Assembly: GCA_039023545.1 (NCBI GenBank)
Contig: JBCHKQ010000003.1
Location: 1 to 64,000, forward strand
Reading direction: 5' to 3'
DNA from: Spirochaetia bacterium 38H-sp
Lineage (GTDB): Bacteria > Spirochaetota > Spirochaetia > Winmispirales > Winmispiraceae
Length of the DNA: 64,000 nt
Below are positions 25,386 to 34,127 of the stretch, one piece after another. The notes under the pieces were generated by a model that made no database searches, was not told where the DNA came from, and saw only the letters and a program-made list of their open reading frames with translations. The position numbers and the translations under genes are program-made. Within the stretch, counting starts at the first letter, position 1; each line of letters starts with the position of its first letter.

Positions 25386-26498
25386 TCAATCGGTCATCAT
25401 AAAATCTTGCCAGACTATGCCTTCTCCGGATTTTATATCTCTTGCAACAATCTTCCCGAGAATATCATCAAGGAAAACAGGAGCAATCCCAGGGTTGAGT
25501 TTCTTCTCTGTACGCACGATACACACGGCATCCCCTGTGAGGCGTTCTCCTTTTTTTATATTTCTCTTTGCATGGATTGAGCGGTTGGTGCGGCCATAGT
25601 TTACTCTCTCCGACTGAGCAAGCTTTTTAACACCATCTCCTATAACAGCCTGCACGCGCTCTTTGCCATATACAGCTGTAAGTTCTTTTATAGTATCTTC
25701 TGGAGAAGAAGTCTCTGCCTTTCTTACAGCTTTTACCATTTTGTAAAAATCATCCGGTGTAAGTGCTATAGGATCGTCCAGCCCTTCTCCACTTCTCTCT
25801 AGGCAAAAATGCTTTTCTATCATAACAGCTCCCTGCGATACCGCTAGAGCCGGAACAAGGACAGCGTCTCTGCTGTGATCTGATATCCCCATGGGACAGC
25901 CAAAAACAGCGGAAAGATGAGGCAATAAACTAAGATTATAGTCTTCTTCCGGAGCAGGATAACTTGTTACACAGTGGAGGAACATAAAATCCCCTCCGGA
26001 TTCTTTTACCCATTCTGCTGCATTTTCCATATCCGATAACCTGGACACACCCGTAGAAAGCACAAGTGGCATGCATTTTGCAGCTTGCCGAATGAGCTGA
26101 TAATAGTTGAGCTCTGGAGAAGCTATTTTGAGGGCCGGGAAAAGGCCACCTGTGTCTTTGTAAAGAGTCAGGACAAGCTCAAGGCTTCTTTTGCCAAAGA
26201 CAGAAAAAAAAGGCAGAGCACCTTCTGATAGAACCAACTCGGCAAAAAAACGGTAAAAATCATAATCCTGTTCCAGTGACTTAAACCTATCAAAAAGCGC
26301 AACATCTCCTCCTGGAAGCTTAACAATCCCGGCATCTGGATGCAAAATCTCATCTGCAAAAACAACCTGCCCCTTAATCCAATCCGCACCAGAAGCGACC
26401 GCAGCTTTTATGAGCTTTTCTAGCATCGAGCGGTTTGCATTATGAGAAGTGCCAAGCTCTGCAACGACACACACCCTGTCAAAGTCAAAAACAGCCAT
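25386..26498 (-). CDS. NeuB/SpsE-family nonulosonic acid synthase with SAF domain
   Basis: 370 residues. The NeuB-type TIM barrel (about 1-285) has VVAELGTSHNANRSMLEKLIKAAVASGADWIKGQ cut into usual blocks, LSTGVSRLSDMENA, FLHCVTSYPAP, GISDHSRD, and EKHFCLERSGEGLDD. The C-terminal antifreeze-like SAF domain (about 305-370) reads NRSIHAKRNIKKGE. Condenses phosphoenolpyruvate with an N-acetylhexosamine (ManNAc-like or 2,4-diacetamido sugar) to a nine-carbon acid, often used to decorate flagellin or surface glycans. The exact sugar cannot be assigned because no neuA/neuC partners are in the window. First gene of a possible two-gene unit with the kinase. Confidence 0.85.
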   Translation of the reverse strand: MAVFDFDRVCVVAELGTSHNANRSMLEKLIKAAVASGADWIKGQVVFADEILHPDAGIVKLPGGDVALFDRFKSLEQDYDFYRFFAELVLSEGALPFFSVFGKRSLELVLTLYKDTGGLFPALKIASPELNYYQLIRQAAKCMPLVLSTGVSRLSDMENAAEWVKESGGDFMFLHCVTSYPAPEEDYNLSLLPHLSAVFGCPMGISDHSRDAVLVPALAVSQGAVMIEKHFCLERSGEGLDDPIALTPDDFYKMVKAVRKAETSSPEDTIKELTAVYGKERVQAVIGDGVKKLAQSERVNYGRTNRSIHAKRNIKKGERLTGDAVCIVRTEKKLNPGIAPVFLDDILGKIVARDIKSGEGIVWQDFMMTD

Positions 26499-26542
26499 AT
26501 CTATGTTTTATCAGAAAAATGACAAATTGTATATAAAAAAAT

Positions 26543-26692
26543 ATACCGAACGTCGGGACCGCTAAGATAGTGAAAAACATGCAAGCTATATGCGGTCCCT
26601 CCTGCCTTAGGCAAATAAAACGTATAGCAGGCAAAGTTTTTTCCTGCCGGAGGCAGCAGGGGACGAAACTGGCAGAGTCCCCTGCGTTCGGC
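26543..26692. repeat. ACCGAACG hairpin element, locus I (inverted pair)
   Basis: Left unit, TCG class: ATACCGAACG (26543-26552), arms GGACCGC (26556-26562) / GCGGTCC (26592-26598), TCC, TGCCTTAGGCA (26603-26613). Right unit, inverted: TGCCGGAGGCA (26645-26655), perfect stem CAGGGGAC (26657-26664) / GTCCCCTG (26677-26684), box CGTTCGGC (26685-26692). The two stems are unrelated in sequence. It lies between divergent neuB-like and lacI genes. Confidence 0.85.
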
Positions 26693-26733
26693 TTTTATAA
26701 GAGTTTATAAGTAGGAAATGCCTAATACTTGAT

Positions 26734-26753
26734 AATTGTAACGATTTATTAAA
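26734..26753. promoter_or_regulatory. Candidate upstream operator O2 for the LacI-family regulator
   Basis: AATTGTAACGATTTATTAAA with a central CG at 26742-26743. The reverse complement of 26871-26890 matches it at about 16 of 20 positions, so the two are inverted near-copies. A central CpG is typical of LacI-family operators. Centres are 139 bp apart, suited to DNA looping. Confidence 0.45.
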
Positions 26754-26838
26754 ATTTTTTAAGTATTTTAAAGGTGTTTTTGATATAATTTGTTTTTATA
26801 TATTTATTTAAATAAAATATAAAATACAAACATTTTCC

Positions 26839-26867
26839 TTGACAGGGTTTTCATTCCTGTGTTAAAT
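26839..26867 (+). promoter_or_regulatory. Promoter of the uronate-polysaccharide operon
   Basis: TTGACA (26839-26844), 17-base spacer, TTAAAT (26862-26867): a near-consensus housekeeping promoter in an AT-rich region upstream of lacI. The predicted start near 26874 falls inside the proximal operator candidate. Confidence 0.75.
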
Positions 26868-26870
26868 TAA

Positions 26871-26890
26871 GTTATTAAAACGATACAATT
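26871..26890. promoter_or_regulatory. Candidate proximal operator O1 for the LacI-family regulator
   Basis: GTTATTAAAACGATACAATT with central CG at 26881-26882, directly downstream of the -10 box and covering the predicted transcription start, where repressor binding would block initiation. An inverted near-copy lies at 26734-26753. Confidence 0.5.
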
Positions 26891-26919
26891 TTGGTGTTGT
26901 GTTTTTTATGGGAGCTGAG

Positions 26920-27975
26920 ATGAAGAAAAAAATTACCATTTCGGATGTAGCACGCGAAGCTGGGGTTTCTATAAGTACGGTTTCCAATTATCTCAATGGA
27001 AGAGAAGAGTTGCTTAGGCCGGACACTCGAAAAAGAGTTGAGAGGGCTATATCGGACTTAGAATACAGACCCAATCCTGTGGCTCGTCAGTTAAAGACAG
27101 GAAATTCTCCTTTTATTGGGCTTATTGTGCCTTCTGTCGCAAACCCTTTTTATGGTGTGTTTGCTCAGTATGTTGAGAGTGCTGCTGCAGAATTGGGATA
27201 TCATGTCCTTTTGGGTAATTGTTCACGCGATCCTGGCAAGGAAAAAGAGTTTGCAGAGCAGCTTTTTAATTATGGTGTGCGTGGGGTTGTTTTCGGAAGT
27301 TCTCTTGTGGATGTGTCTTATCTGTCGGATTTGATTAAAGAGGGCTTGCGGTTGGTTACTTTTGACCGGAGTTCTGCGCAGGGTGAGAAGATGGCTTTTG
27401 ATGCTGTGGGGGTTGATAACTGGCAGGGGATGTATATTGCAACCAGGCATCTTCTGGGGTTGGGGCATAGGCGGATAGGTTTTGTGTCCGGCCCAATAAA
27501 GACTATAAGCCGTATCAATCGTCTTGAAGGTTATAAAAAAGCTTTGATTGATGCTGGGATTGAGCCTGATCCAGATATTATTTGGCAGATGGATGTCTCT
27601 GCAGGCTATGGTGATTCTGATGCTATACGGATAGGCAGGAAGGCAACACAACAACTATTGGCTTCTCCTAACCCGCCTACTGCAATTGTGGCTATAAATG
27701 CAATGTTTGCCATGGGTGTTTATTCTGGGGCAAGAGAAATGGGTGTTTCCATCCCCGATGAGCTTTCTGTTGTAGGGTTTGATGACATAGATTTGGCTGA
27801 GATTGTAAATCCTCCTCTCACAACAATAAGGCAGCCTCTGGCAGATATGGCTTCAAAGGCTGTGGAGCTTCTTGTCAACAGGCTGGATGGGAAGCATGAC
27901 GGGGATGGTATCTGTCACACTTTCCCTGCGGAGCTTGTTGTTAGGCATTCTACGGATAAACCAAAGGCGAGATAG
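26920..27975 (+). CDS. LacI-family transcriptional regulator of the uronate operon
   Basis: 351 residues from the ATG preceded by GGGAG; the ATG 21 bases earlier is not needed. HTH: ITISDVAREAGVSISTVSNYLNG (about residues 4-26), hinge helix RPNPVARQLKTG, and a periplasmic-binding-like effector domain (60-345) with GLIVPSVANPFYG, VDNWQGMYIATRHLLGLGHRRIGFVSGP, VVGFDDIDLAEIVNPPLTTIRQP. It likely represses its own promoter and the downstream catabolic genes until an unsaturated uronide or its keto-uronate product binds (inference from context). First gene of an eight-gene, one-strand run to 37327. Confidence 0.93.
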   Translation: MKKKITISDVAREAGVSISTVSNYLNGREELLRPDTRKRVERAISDLEYRPNPVARQLKTGNSPFIGLIVPSVANPFYGVFAQYVESAAAELGYHVLLGNCSRDPGKEKEFAEQLFNYGVRGVVFGSSLVDVSYLSDLIKEGLRLVTFDRSSAQGEKMAFDAVGVDNWQGMYIATRHLLGLGHRRIGFVSGPIKTISRINRLEGYKKALIDAGIEPDPDIIWQMDVSAGYGDSDAIRIGRKATQQLLASPNPPTAIVAINAMFAMGVYSGAREMGVSIPDELSVVGFDDIDLAEIVNPPLTTIRQPLADMASKAVELLVNRLDGKHDGDGICHTFPAELVVRHSTDKPKAR

Positions 27976-28018
27976 AGCCTTTGTTTATAGATATAAAATA
28001 ATTTTACGGAGGATTTAA

Positions 28019-28783
28019 ATGAAGAAGATCGATTTGTCTGGTAAAACTGCTTTTGTTACCGGAGGAGGTGTTGGTATTGGGGCAGGTATAGCTCATGCTT
28101 TGGCAGAATCAGGAGCAAAGGTGGCTATTACCTATTATTCCCATCGAGAAAATGCTGAGAAAACAGCAGATGAAATAAAGCAAAAAGGTGGAGAGGCTGT
28201 CATATTTAAACTGGATGCTTCTAACAGTGATGAGGTCAACAAGGTTGTTCCCGAGGTGGCAAAAGCACTTGGCGGGAAAATAGATATTCTTGTCAATAAT
28301 GCTGGCCATCTGATAGGTAGAGTGGATGTTTCTGAGATGAGCGATGAGCATTGGCATAAGGTTATAGATACCAACCTGAGCAGTGCTTTTTATGTAACTC
28401 GTGCTGTTCTGCCTTTTATGCCTGAGGGGGGCAGAATAGTTAATATGGCTTCCCTTGCTGCTAGAAATGGTGGTGGTAACGGGGCTGTTGCTTATGCAGC
28501 TTCTAAAGCAGGAATATTGGGTTTTACAAGAGGTCTCTCTAAAGAACTTGCACCTAGGAAAATAACAGTCAATGCCCTTGCCCCTGGATTTATAGTAAAT
28601 ACTCCTTTCCACGAGACTTTTACAGGACAGGATAAATACGATGGTATTATTCAGCGTATTCCTCTGCAGCGTGCAGGAACTCCTGCTGATGTTGCCGGTG
28701 CAGTGCTGTATTTTGTTTCCGATCTCGGTGCATGGGTAACAGGTCAGGTTGCAGAGATTAATGGTGGTTCTTGGTTTATATAG
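28019..28783 (+). CDS. Short-chain dehydrogenase/reductase, KduD-like or uronate reductase
   Basis: 254 residues. Classical SDR: cofactor loop TGGGVGIGAGIA (residues 12-23), NNAG at about 95-98, catalytic Ser in VNMASLAARNG, YAASKAG with the Tyr-x3-Lys pair, and a C-terminal VTGQVAEINGGSWFI. In a polysaccharide lyase operon the expected job is reduction of the keto-uronate released by the lyases (KduD or DEH-reductase step), but the sequence alone would also fit a generic 3-oxoacyl reductase. GGAGG precedes the ATG, and the spacing to the next gene is 12 bases. Confidence 0.85.
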   Translation: MKKIDLSGKTAFVTGGGVGIGAGIAHALAESGAKVAITYYSHRENAEKTADEIKQKGGEAVIFKLDASNSDEVNKVVPEVAKALGGKIDILVNNAGHLIGRVDVSEMSDEHWHKVIDTNLSSAFYVTRAVLPFMPEGGRIVNMASLAARNGGGNGAVAYAASKAGILGFTRGLSKELAPRKITVNALAPGFIVNTPFHETFTGQDKYDGIIQRIPLQRAGTPADVAGAVLYFVSDLGAWVTGQVAEINGGSWFI

Positions 28784-28795
28784 GATGGTTGCTTT

Positions 28796-30697
28796 ATGAA
28801 GCTTTTTGGACATCTTAATTGGGATTACATCACAGATATTTCTTCTCGTGATTCTTGGCGTAAGGCTATTCTGGATAACTTTCGTAGTCGTTGCGAAAGT
28901 CTGCTGTTGCAGAATCTGGATGTTCCATCTTCCCCTGGTGGATGGATGCATCAGTATATCTGTCCTGAGGATGGTAATCCTCTTGTTTATACTCAAGAAG
29001 CTTCAAATCCTTATAGCTGTCCTCAGGGGCATCTTGTAGATGCCCCTGAGCTCGGCTCTGCCTGGTTGGCTCTTAGACATCGTGAGCTTGCCGATGTGGC
29101 AAGGGATTTGGCCTTGGGTGGTTATGTGTATTCGGATAAACGCTTTTCTCGTGCTGCTTTATCCGTGCTTATGGCATATGCTGAGAAATATGCTACCTTT
29201 GATAGTGGTTCAAACGCTCCTTCTTGGATGCTTAAAGGTAAAGTCTTTCATCAGGCTTTGACAGAGGCATTATGGTCTGTTTCTATTATTTATGCCTTTG
29301 ACTTGCTGCAGTCTGCTATGAGTGATTCCGAAAAATCTTTTTTAGAAAAACGTTTGTTGGAGCCTATAGCTGCTACCTTGGCCGAGGCTCATGATAAACT
29401 TATATCACAAAATAAGGTAGAGAGTAACTATACAGCATGGCTGATTGCAGTATTGGGTTGTTTGGGATTCTTGCTGGGAAATGATGAGCTTGTGTCTAGG
29501 GCCATAGATGGTCCGGGAGGCTTCCGCAGGCATCTTGATATGGCTGTTTTGAGTGACGGTTTTGAATACGAGGGTTCTTTGTATTATCATAATTTTGTTG
29601 TTTTGGCTTATTGTATTCTTGCCGAGGCATCTCTAAGTAATGGTATTGATCTCTATTCTGTTTATGGAACAGGTAGTCAAAATATAGAAAAAATGTGGGA
29701 TGCTACTGCTTCTGTGTTTTATCCTGATGGTTCTTATCCTGCTCTTAATGACGGAGCCTATTGGATTGATGGGGGGTATTGGAAGGGTAGTCTCTTGGAT
29801 ATGGAGCTGACATATGTATATGAGATTGCATCTTCTAGAACAGGCAAGTCTAGATATTACTGGTTGCTCGATAGACTTTACAGACGCAGAAAAATAAATC
29901 GTTGTGAATACTGGGCTGTTTTATATGCCACTTCCGATATCGCTGAGTCTGAGTCCTCTTTTCCTTCAATAGAGGTTTTCAAGGATAGTGGTATAGGTGT
30001 GCTGAGGGATAAAGAAAACACTCAGGTCGCAACCCTTGTATTTGGCGTGGATGGTGGCTCTCATACTCATCATGATCGCTTGGCTTTATATTTGTGGCCG
30101 TGGTCATTGGATCCAGGAACTCCTCCGTATGGTTGGCATGGCAGGCAACATTGGTATAAGCATTCTGTTGCTCATAACGCCATAGTTATAGATGGAGAAT
30201 CTCAGAGAATACCCACAAAACGTCCCAAACTTTCTTATGATGGAAACAGTATTACTGTTTCTTCGGATGATTTGTATGATGGTGTGTTTATAGAGCGCAG
30301 GGTCGCATTGGCTGACTTAGGTATTAAAGACTCTGTTTTTGTTTCTGCTGATAAGGAACGTGTTGTTGAGTGGATTTTTTATTCCGATGGAGAATGGGAT
30401 TTATCTCATTTCACTACTCTTGATGAACCTATTACCATTTCTGATGAGTATCCTGCTTCTTTTATGAGTAAGATTGCAGATGGTCTATCTGGTATGCAGC
30501 TTGAAACAAAAGTCTTCTATGAGGAACGAGTCTATAATATTAGCATAAATGCAACTAAGACTTTTTCTTCTTTTTTGGTTGCTTCTCCGGGGCTTGCTGC
30601 TTCCCCATCTAAGCCGAGAAAAGCGCTTGTGCTTAGGTTTGATACCTCTGATGTGCGCATAGACACCCTTTTTGCAGGAGGTAGGCTACATGGCTGA
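28796..30697 (+). CDS. Heparinase II/III-family polysaccharide lyase, PL15/PL17-like
   Basis: 633 residues with no signal peptide, so probably cytoplasmic and acting on imported oligosaccharides. N-terminal (alpha/alpha) toroid (about 60-370) with the YICPEDGNPL...YSCPQGH double Cys segment seen in PL15-like exo-lyases and related alginate lyases, and the catalytic-type helix region NKVESNYTAWLIAVLG and EYEGSLYYHNFVVLAY. C-terminal Heparinase_II_III beta-sandwich (about 400-620) with GGSHTHHDRLALYLW and HSVAHNAIVIDGESQ. Cleaves uronic-acid-containing glycans by beta-elimination. The exact polymer (heparan sulfate, alginate or other) is not readable. Overlaps the next lyase by 8 bases. Confidence 0.82.
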   Translation: MKLFGHLNWDYITDISSRDSWRKAILDNFRSRCESLLLQNLDVPSSPGGWMHQYICPEDGNPLVYTQEASNPYSCPQGHLVDAPELGSAWLALRHRELADVARDLALGGYVYSDKRFSRAALSVLMAYAEKYATFDSGSNAPSWMLKGKVFHQALTEALWSVSIIYAFDLLQSAMSDSEKSFLEKRLLEPIAATLAEAHDKLISQNKVESNYTAWLIAVLGCLGFLLGNDELVSRAIDGPGGFRRHLDMAVLSDGFEYEGSLYYHNFVVLAYCILAEASLSNGIDLYSVYGTGSQNIEKMWDATASVFYPDGSYPALNDGAYWIDGGYWKGSLLDMELTYVYEIASSRTGKSRYYWLLDRLYRRRKINRCEYWAVLYATSDIAESESSFPSIEVFKDSGIGVLRDKENTQVATLVFGVDGGSHTHHDRLALYLWPWSLDPGTPPYGWHGRQHWYKHSVAHNAIVIDGESQRIPTKRPKLSYDGNSITVSSDDLYDGVFIERRVALADLGIKDSVFVSADKERVVEWIFYSDGEWDLSHFTTLDEPITISDEYPASFMSKIADGLSGMQLETKVFYEERVYNISINATKTFSSFLVASPGLAASPSKPRKALVLRFDTSDVRIDTLFAGGRLHG

Positions 30698-32936
30698 GCT
30701 TCTTTTCCTGCAGCATAGACCTGTTTCCAAATGGAAAGAATTGGCTGAGACTTCCCATAGAAAGCAATATGTCCGTCTATTGGAACATGCAAGATCTTAT
30801 TTGGATAGGTGCCCTCCTGAAGAACATCCTGATGACTCTATTACTTATATTGGGGCTGCTGTTGCAAACATGGGGTTGGCATATCTATTAAGCGGGGACA
30901 AGCCTTTGTTTGATGCAATGCGCAAATGGATAGCTTGTGCGATAAATTATCCGCATTGGGGAAAACACCGTAAACCAGATTATGACCTTGATGCTGCCTG
31001 GTTATTGCTGGGGCTATCTCTTGCTTATGATTGGCTTAAGGAAGAATTTCCAATAGAAGAAAAGGAGGCACTGAGGGATAAGCTCATTCTCCAGGGGAGG
31101 AGAATGTTTAAATATGTTGAAGAATCAAGGGCAGAGTGGAAATATCATTATTGGCAAAATCATAATTGGATTTGTTTTGCAGGATTGGCAACAGCCGGAT
31201 ATGCTATTGCAGAGGAACTTCCTGAATCAGCGGTATGGTGTTCTGTTGCTCTGGACAACTTTAAGACAGTTTTTTCTTTACTGCCTGACGATGGTTCTGA
31301 TTATGAAGGCCCGGCATATTGGAGATATGGTGTACCATGGTTGTTTATAGCCGATGCTCTGTTTGAAGAGAAAGCTAATGAATTATTGCGTGATTTATCA
31401 GGTTTTCTTAAAAATACTTTTTATTTTCGTCTTTATATCTCTGCTCCCAACTTAATAGATACGGCTAATTTTGGTGATTGTCATGACAGAAGAAGTGCTC
31501 ATTCCAAAATGATTTTGTATCGTGTAGCCAGATTGTTTGAAAACGGGCATGCACAATGGTTGGCAGAATATTTTGACCATACGGGAGAATGGAAAAGAGA
31601 GGAGAAGGAAGGACTTGTAAAGCCAGGGGTAGGCCCTGAGGCTTTCTGGGAATTCTTATGGTTTGAACCTTCCGTGAAACCTGAGAGTATAGAAGAACTT
31701 CCTTTGCAGCGAATATTTCCCGACTTGGGTTTGGTTTCTGTACGTACCGGATGGGATAGTGATTCCACTGTTTTTGTATATAAGTGCGGACAGCCTTCTG
31801 GCAGAAAACCTTGGACTTATGGTCACAGTTTACAATACGCTCATAATTGGCATGTGATAAGTGCAGGCCATGCTCACCCTGATGAAAATAGCTTTATACT
31901 TGCCAGTGGTCCTGATTATCTTGTTGTGGATGAAGGGTATAACAGAAGTTGTTATTCTCGTTATCACTCTACTCTGCTTGTTGATGAGAAAGGGCAATAT
32001 AAAGAGGGCGGTTACAATGTTTTTGATGGATTGGGTCATGACTGGGGAGGCCGTCTGGAAAAATTCTTTTCTGCAGGCTCTCTGGTCTATGTGAGAGGGG
32101 ATGCTTCTGGGGCTTATGACAAAGATTTATTGCTAGAGCGGTTTTCTAGGGAAATACTTTTTCTTGGAAATGATTGGATTGTTATTTCTGATAGGATTAA
32201 TTCTCAGAAACCTCATTCTTATCAATGGCTTCTGCAGACGGATAAAGAGCCCAAACAGTTATCAAAAGATTCTTTTATTGTAGAGACAGAAAACAGAAAA
32301 ATGGGCTTATTTATTCATGTCCCGTCTAATTGTAAAACTAGAGTCATAGAGCAGGAGGTGGTAGCAAATCCTACATCTGCTAATCCCAATTATTTGTTAA
32401 AGCGACAGATGCATACTTTTGAGGTGGAAACTGAGGAAAAAGAAAAAACAGCTGATTTCCTTGTTTCATTGTGCTTATCCGGATATGAACCTGAGTTTAT
32501 GGAGAGAGCCTTAGGCAGACTTCTTAAGCTTTCTCTTAAAGATCGAGAATGGTTGGTCGGCTTCAAACAAGGAGCTTCTGCTATTTCTCTTAAAGAGGAG
32601 TTTACTACGGATGCGGATTGGATAGCTATAATGGAGCAAGATACAAGTGTTACCAATATTCTTGCAGGGAATGTGTCTTCTCTGTGGTGGGAAAAACAAC
32701 CCTTTATTGCTAGTTCTTTTCCTGTTGATATAGCTATCTCTACCTCAAAAAACGATATGAAAATTATTATTTCTTCATTGCAAGAGGGCTGGCTGGACTT
32801 GAGGATGCCTGGGGAGCCTCAGCGCCTTATCTGCAATGGAGAAGAAATAGAATTTACTTATAGGCGAGATGTTTCTCTGCTTAGATTTGCCATTCCTATT
32901 GGTAATAATGAATTAATAGCGTATGGCATACATTAA
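30690..32936 (+). CDS. Heparinase II/III-family protein, heparinase II (PL21)-like
   Basis: 748 residues from the ATG that follows AGGAGG by 8 bases; a TTG six codons upstream is rejected. Toroid domain (about 30-370) with YHYWQNHNWICFAGLATAGYA split across the active-site helix and SDYEGPAYWRYGVPWLF. Beta-sandwich (about 370-640) with YAHNWHVISAGHAHPDENSFIL, which supplies His residues for catalysis or metal binding, and YHSTLLVDEKGQYKEGG. Resembles heparinase II and DUF4962 proteins. No signal peptide is seen. Works with the preceding lyase and the GH88 enzyme on imported uronide oligosaccharides. 3 bases separate its end from an internal ATG before the GH88 gene. Confidence 0.82.
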   Translation: MAELLFLQHRPVSKWKELAETSHRKQYVRLLEHARSYLDRCPPEEHPDDSITYIGAAVANMGLAYLLSGDKPLFDAMRKWIACAINYPHWGKHRKPDYDLDAAWLLLGLSLAYDWLKEEFPIEEKEALRDKLILQGRRMFKYVEESRAEWKYHYWQNHNWICFAGLATAGYAIAEELPESAVWCSVALDNFKTVFSLLPDDGSDYEGPAYWRYGVPWLFIADALFEEKANELLRDLSGFLKNTFYFRLYISAPNLIDTANFGDCHDRRSAHSKMILYRVARLFENGHAQWLAEYFDHTGEWKREEKEGLVKPGVGPEAFWEFLWFEPSVKPESIEELPLQRIFPDLGLVSVRTGWDSDSTVFVYKCGQPSGRKPWTYGHSLQYAHNWHVISAGHAHPDENSFILASGPDYLVVDEGYNRSCYSRYHSTLLVDEKGQYKEGGYNVFDGLGHDWGGRLEKFFSAGSLVYVRGDASGAYDKDLLLERFSREILFLGNDWIVISDRINSQKPHSYQWLLQTDKEPKQLSKDSFIVETENRKMGLFIHVPSNCKTRVIEQEVVANPTSANPNYLLKRQMHTFEVETEEKEKTADFLVSLCLSGYEPEFMERALGRLLKLSLKDREWLVGFKQGASAISLKEEFTTDADWIAIMEQDTSVTNILAGNVSSLWWEKQPFIASSFPVDIAISTSKNDMKIIISSLQEGWLDLRMPGEPQRLICNGEEIEFTYRRDVSLLRFAIPIGNNELIAYGIH

Positions 32937-32954
32937 ACCATGCGAGGAGGTCTT

Positions 32955-34127
32955 ATGGATTGGACGGAAGTGATTGATTATACGCTTGATGTCACCCGTC
33001 GTAACATTAATCAGCTACAGGATTTTCCGGAGTCGTGTGATGGCTCATCCTGGAGAACTATTGAGCGTCATAAAGGTGATCGTGCTCATTGGGTGGATGG
33101 ATTCTGGACCGGTATATTATGGCTTTCTTATCTGCATTCCGGCGAATCTGTCTTCGAAGAGGCAGCTAAGGTATGGACAGAACGCTTGAGGGAGTTAAAG
33201 CATTCTACCTCCACACATGACCTTGGTTTTGTTTTCTTTCTTTCTCATGTTTTGGGTGGACGTGTATTAAAAGACACAGGGTTATATGAACATGCGGTAG
33301 AAGCGGCAACATCTTTAATCAAGCGCTATAATCCCAAAGGTGAGTATTTGCAAGCCTGGGGAGAAATAGATGGTACAAAAAAAGATAGAGGAAGAACCAA
33401 CATAGATATAATGATGAATCTTTCTCTTCTATATTGGGCAAGCAACTATACGGGTAATCCAGTGTATGCTGATATAGCCACTCATCATGCGCGTACAACA
33501 AAGTTTACCCTGTTAAGAGCAGATGGTTCTACTGCTCATGTTGCTGATTTTGATCTGGATACAGGTGTATGGGTGAGGAGCGATACTTATCAGGGCTTTT
33601 CTCATGATTCCTGTTGGTCAAGAGGGGAGGCTTGGGCATTGTATGGTTTTTCTACCTGCTATGCTGCTACTGGGCTTCCTGTTTTCTTGGGAGCTGCCAG
33701 GAAAACTGCTTTTTACATTGTTGATAACCTTCCGGAAGATCTTGTGCCATTTTGGGACTTTGATTCTCCGGATATTCCTGATACTTACCGTGATTCTTCT
33801 GCTGCTGCGGCAATGGCCTGCGGACTGCTTATATTGGCGGATGCGGAAGAGGATAAAAAGCTCTCGGAGAAGTGGAAAGAGCTTGCCAAGAATATCACAA
33901 TATCACTGTGGAAGAACTATTCCAGTAGAGGAAGCGATATTCCTGCTTTTTTACTGCATGGTTCCAGGTCTGTTCCTCATGGATTTATGGAGCATGCTCT
34001 TATATATGGCGATTATTATTTCTTAGAAGCAGTAACCCGACTGTCTCGTCCTGACTCTGCTCCTTTGTTTGACATAAAGGAGGATAGGGACAGTACAGAT
34101 AAAATTAAAATCGGAGGGTACAAATGA
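32955..34127 (+). CDS. GH88 unsaturated glucuronyl hydrolase
   Basis: 390 residues from the ATG that follows AGGAGG by 4 bases; an ATG at 32940 lies before that site and is rejected. (alpha/alpha)6 barrel. Asp89 in STHDLGF and Asp151 in TNIDIMM match the catalytic Asp88/Asp149 of the Bacillus GL1 enzyme. WSRGEAWALYGFSTCYAATG and DSSAAAAMACGLL are family-typical. Hydrates the 4,5-unsaturated uronic acid left by the lyases and releases a keto-uronate. Cytoplasmic (no signal). Overlaps the permease gene by four bases (ATGA). Confidence 0.93.
   Translation: MDWTEVIDYTLDVTRRNINQLQDFPESCDGSSWRTIERHKGDRAHWVDGFWTGILWLSYLHSGESVFEEAAKVWTERLRELKHSTSTHDLGFVFFLSHVLGGRVLKDTGLYEHAVEAATSLIKRYNPKGEYLQAWGEIDGTKKDRGRTNIDIMMNLSLLYWASNYTGNPVYADIATHHARTTKFTLLRADGSTAHVADFDLDTGVWVRSDTYQGFSHDSCWSRGEAWALYGFSTCYAATGLPVFLGAARKTAFYIVDNLPEDLVPFWDFDSPDIPDTYRDSSAAAAMACGLLILADAEEDKKLSEKWKELAKNITISLWKNYSSRGSDIPAFLLHGSRSVPHGFMEHALIYGDYYFLEAVTRLSRPDSAPLFDIKEDRDSTDKIKIGGYK

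Noticed and set aside
32940..32957. ATG at 32940 as start of the GH88 gene
   Set aside because: The AGGAGG site lies downstream of it and directly before the ATG at 32955.
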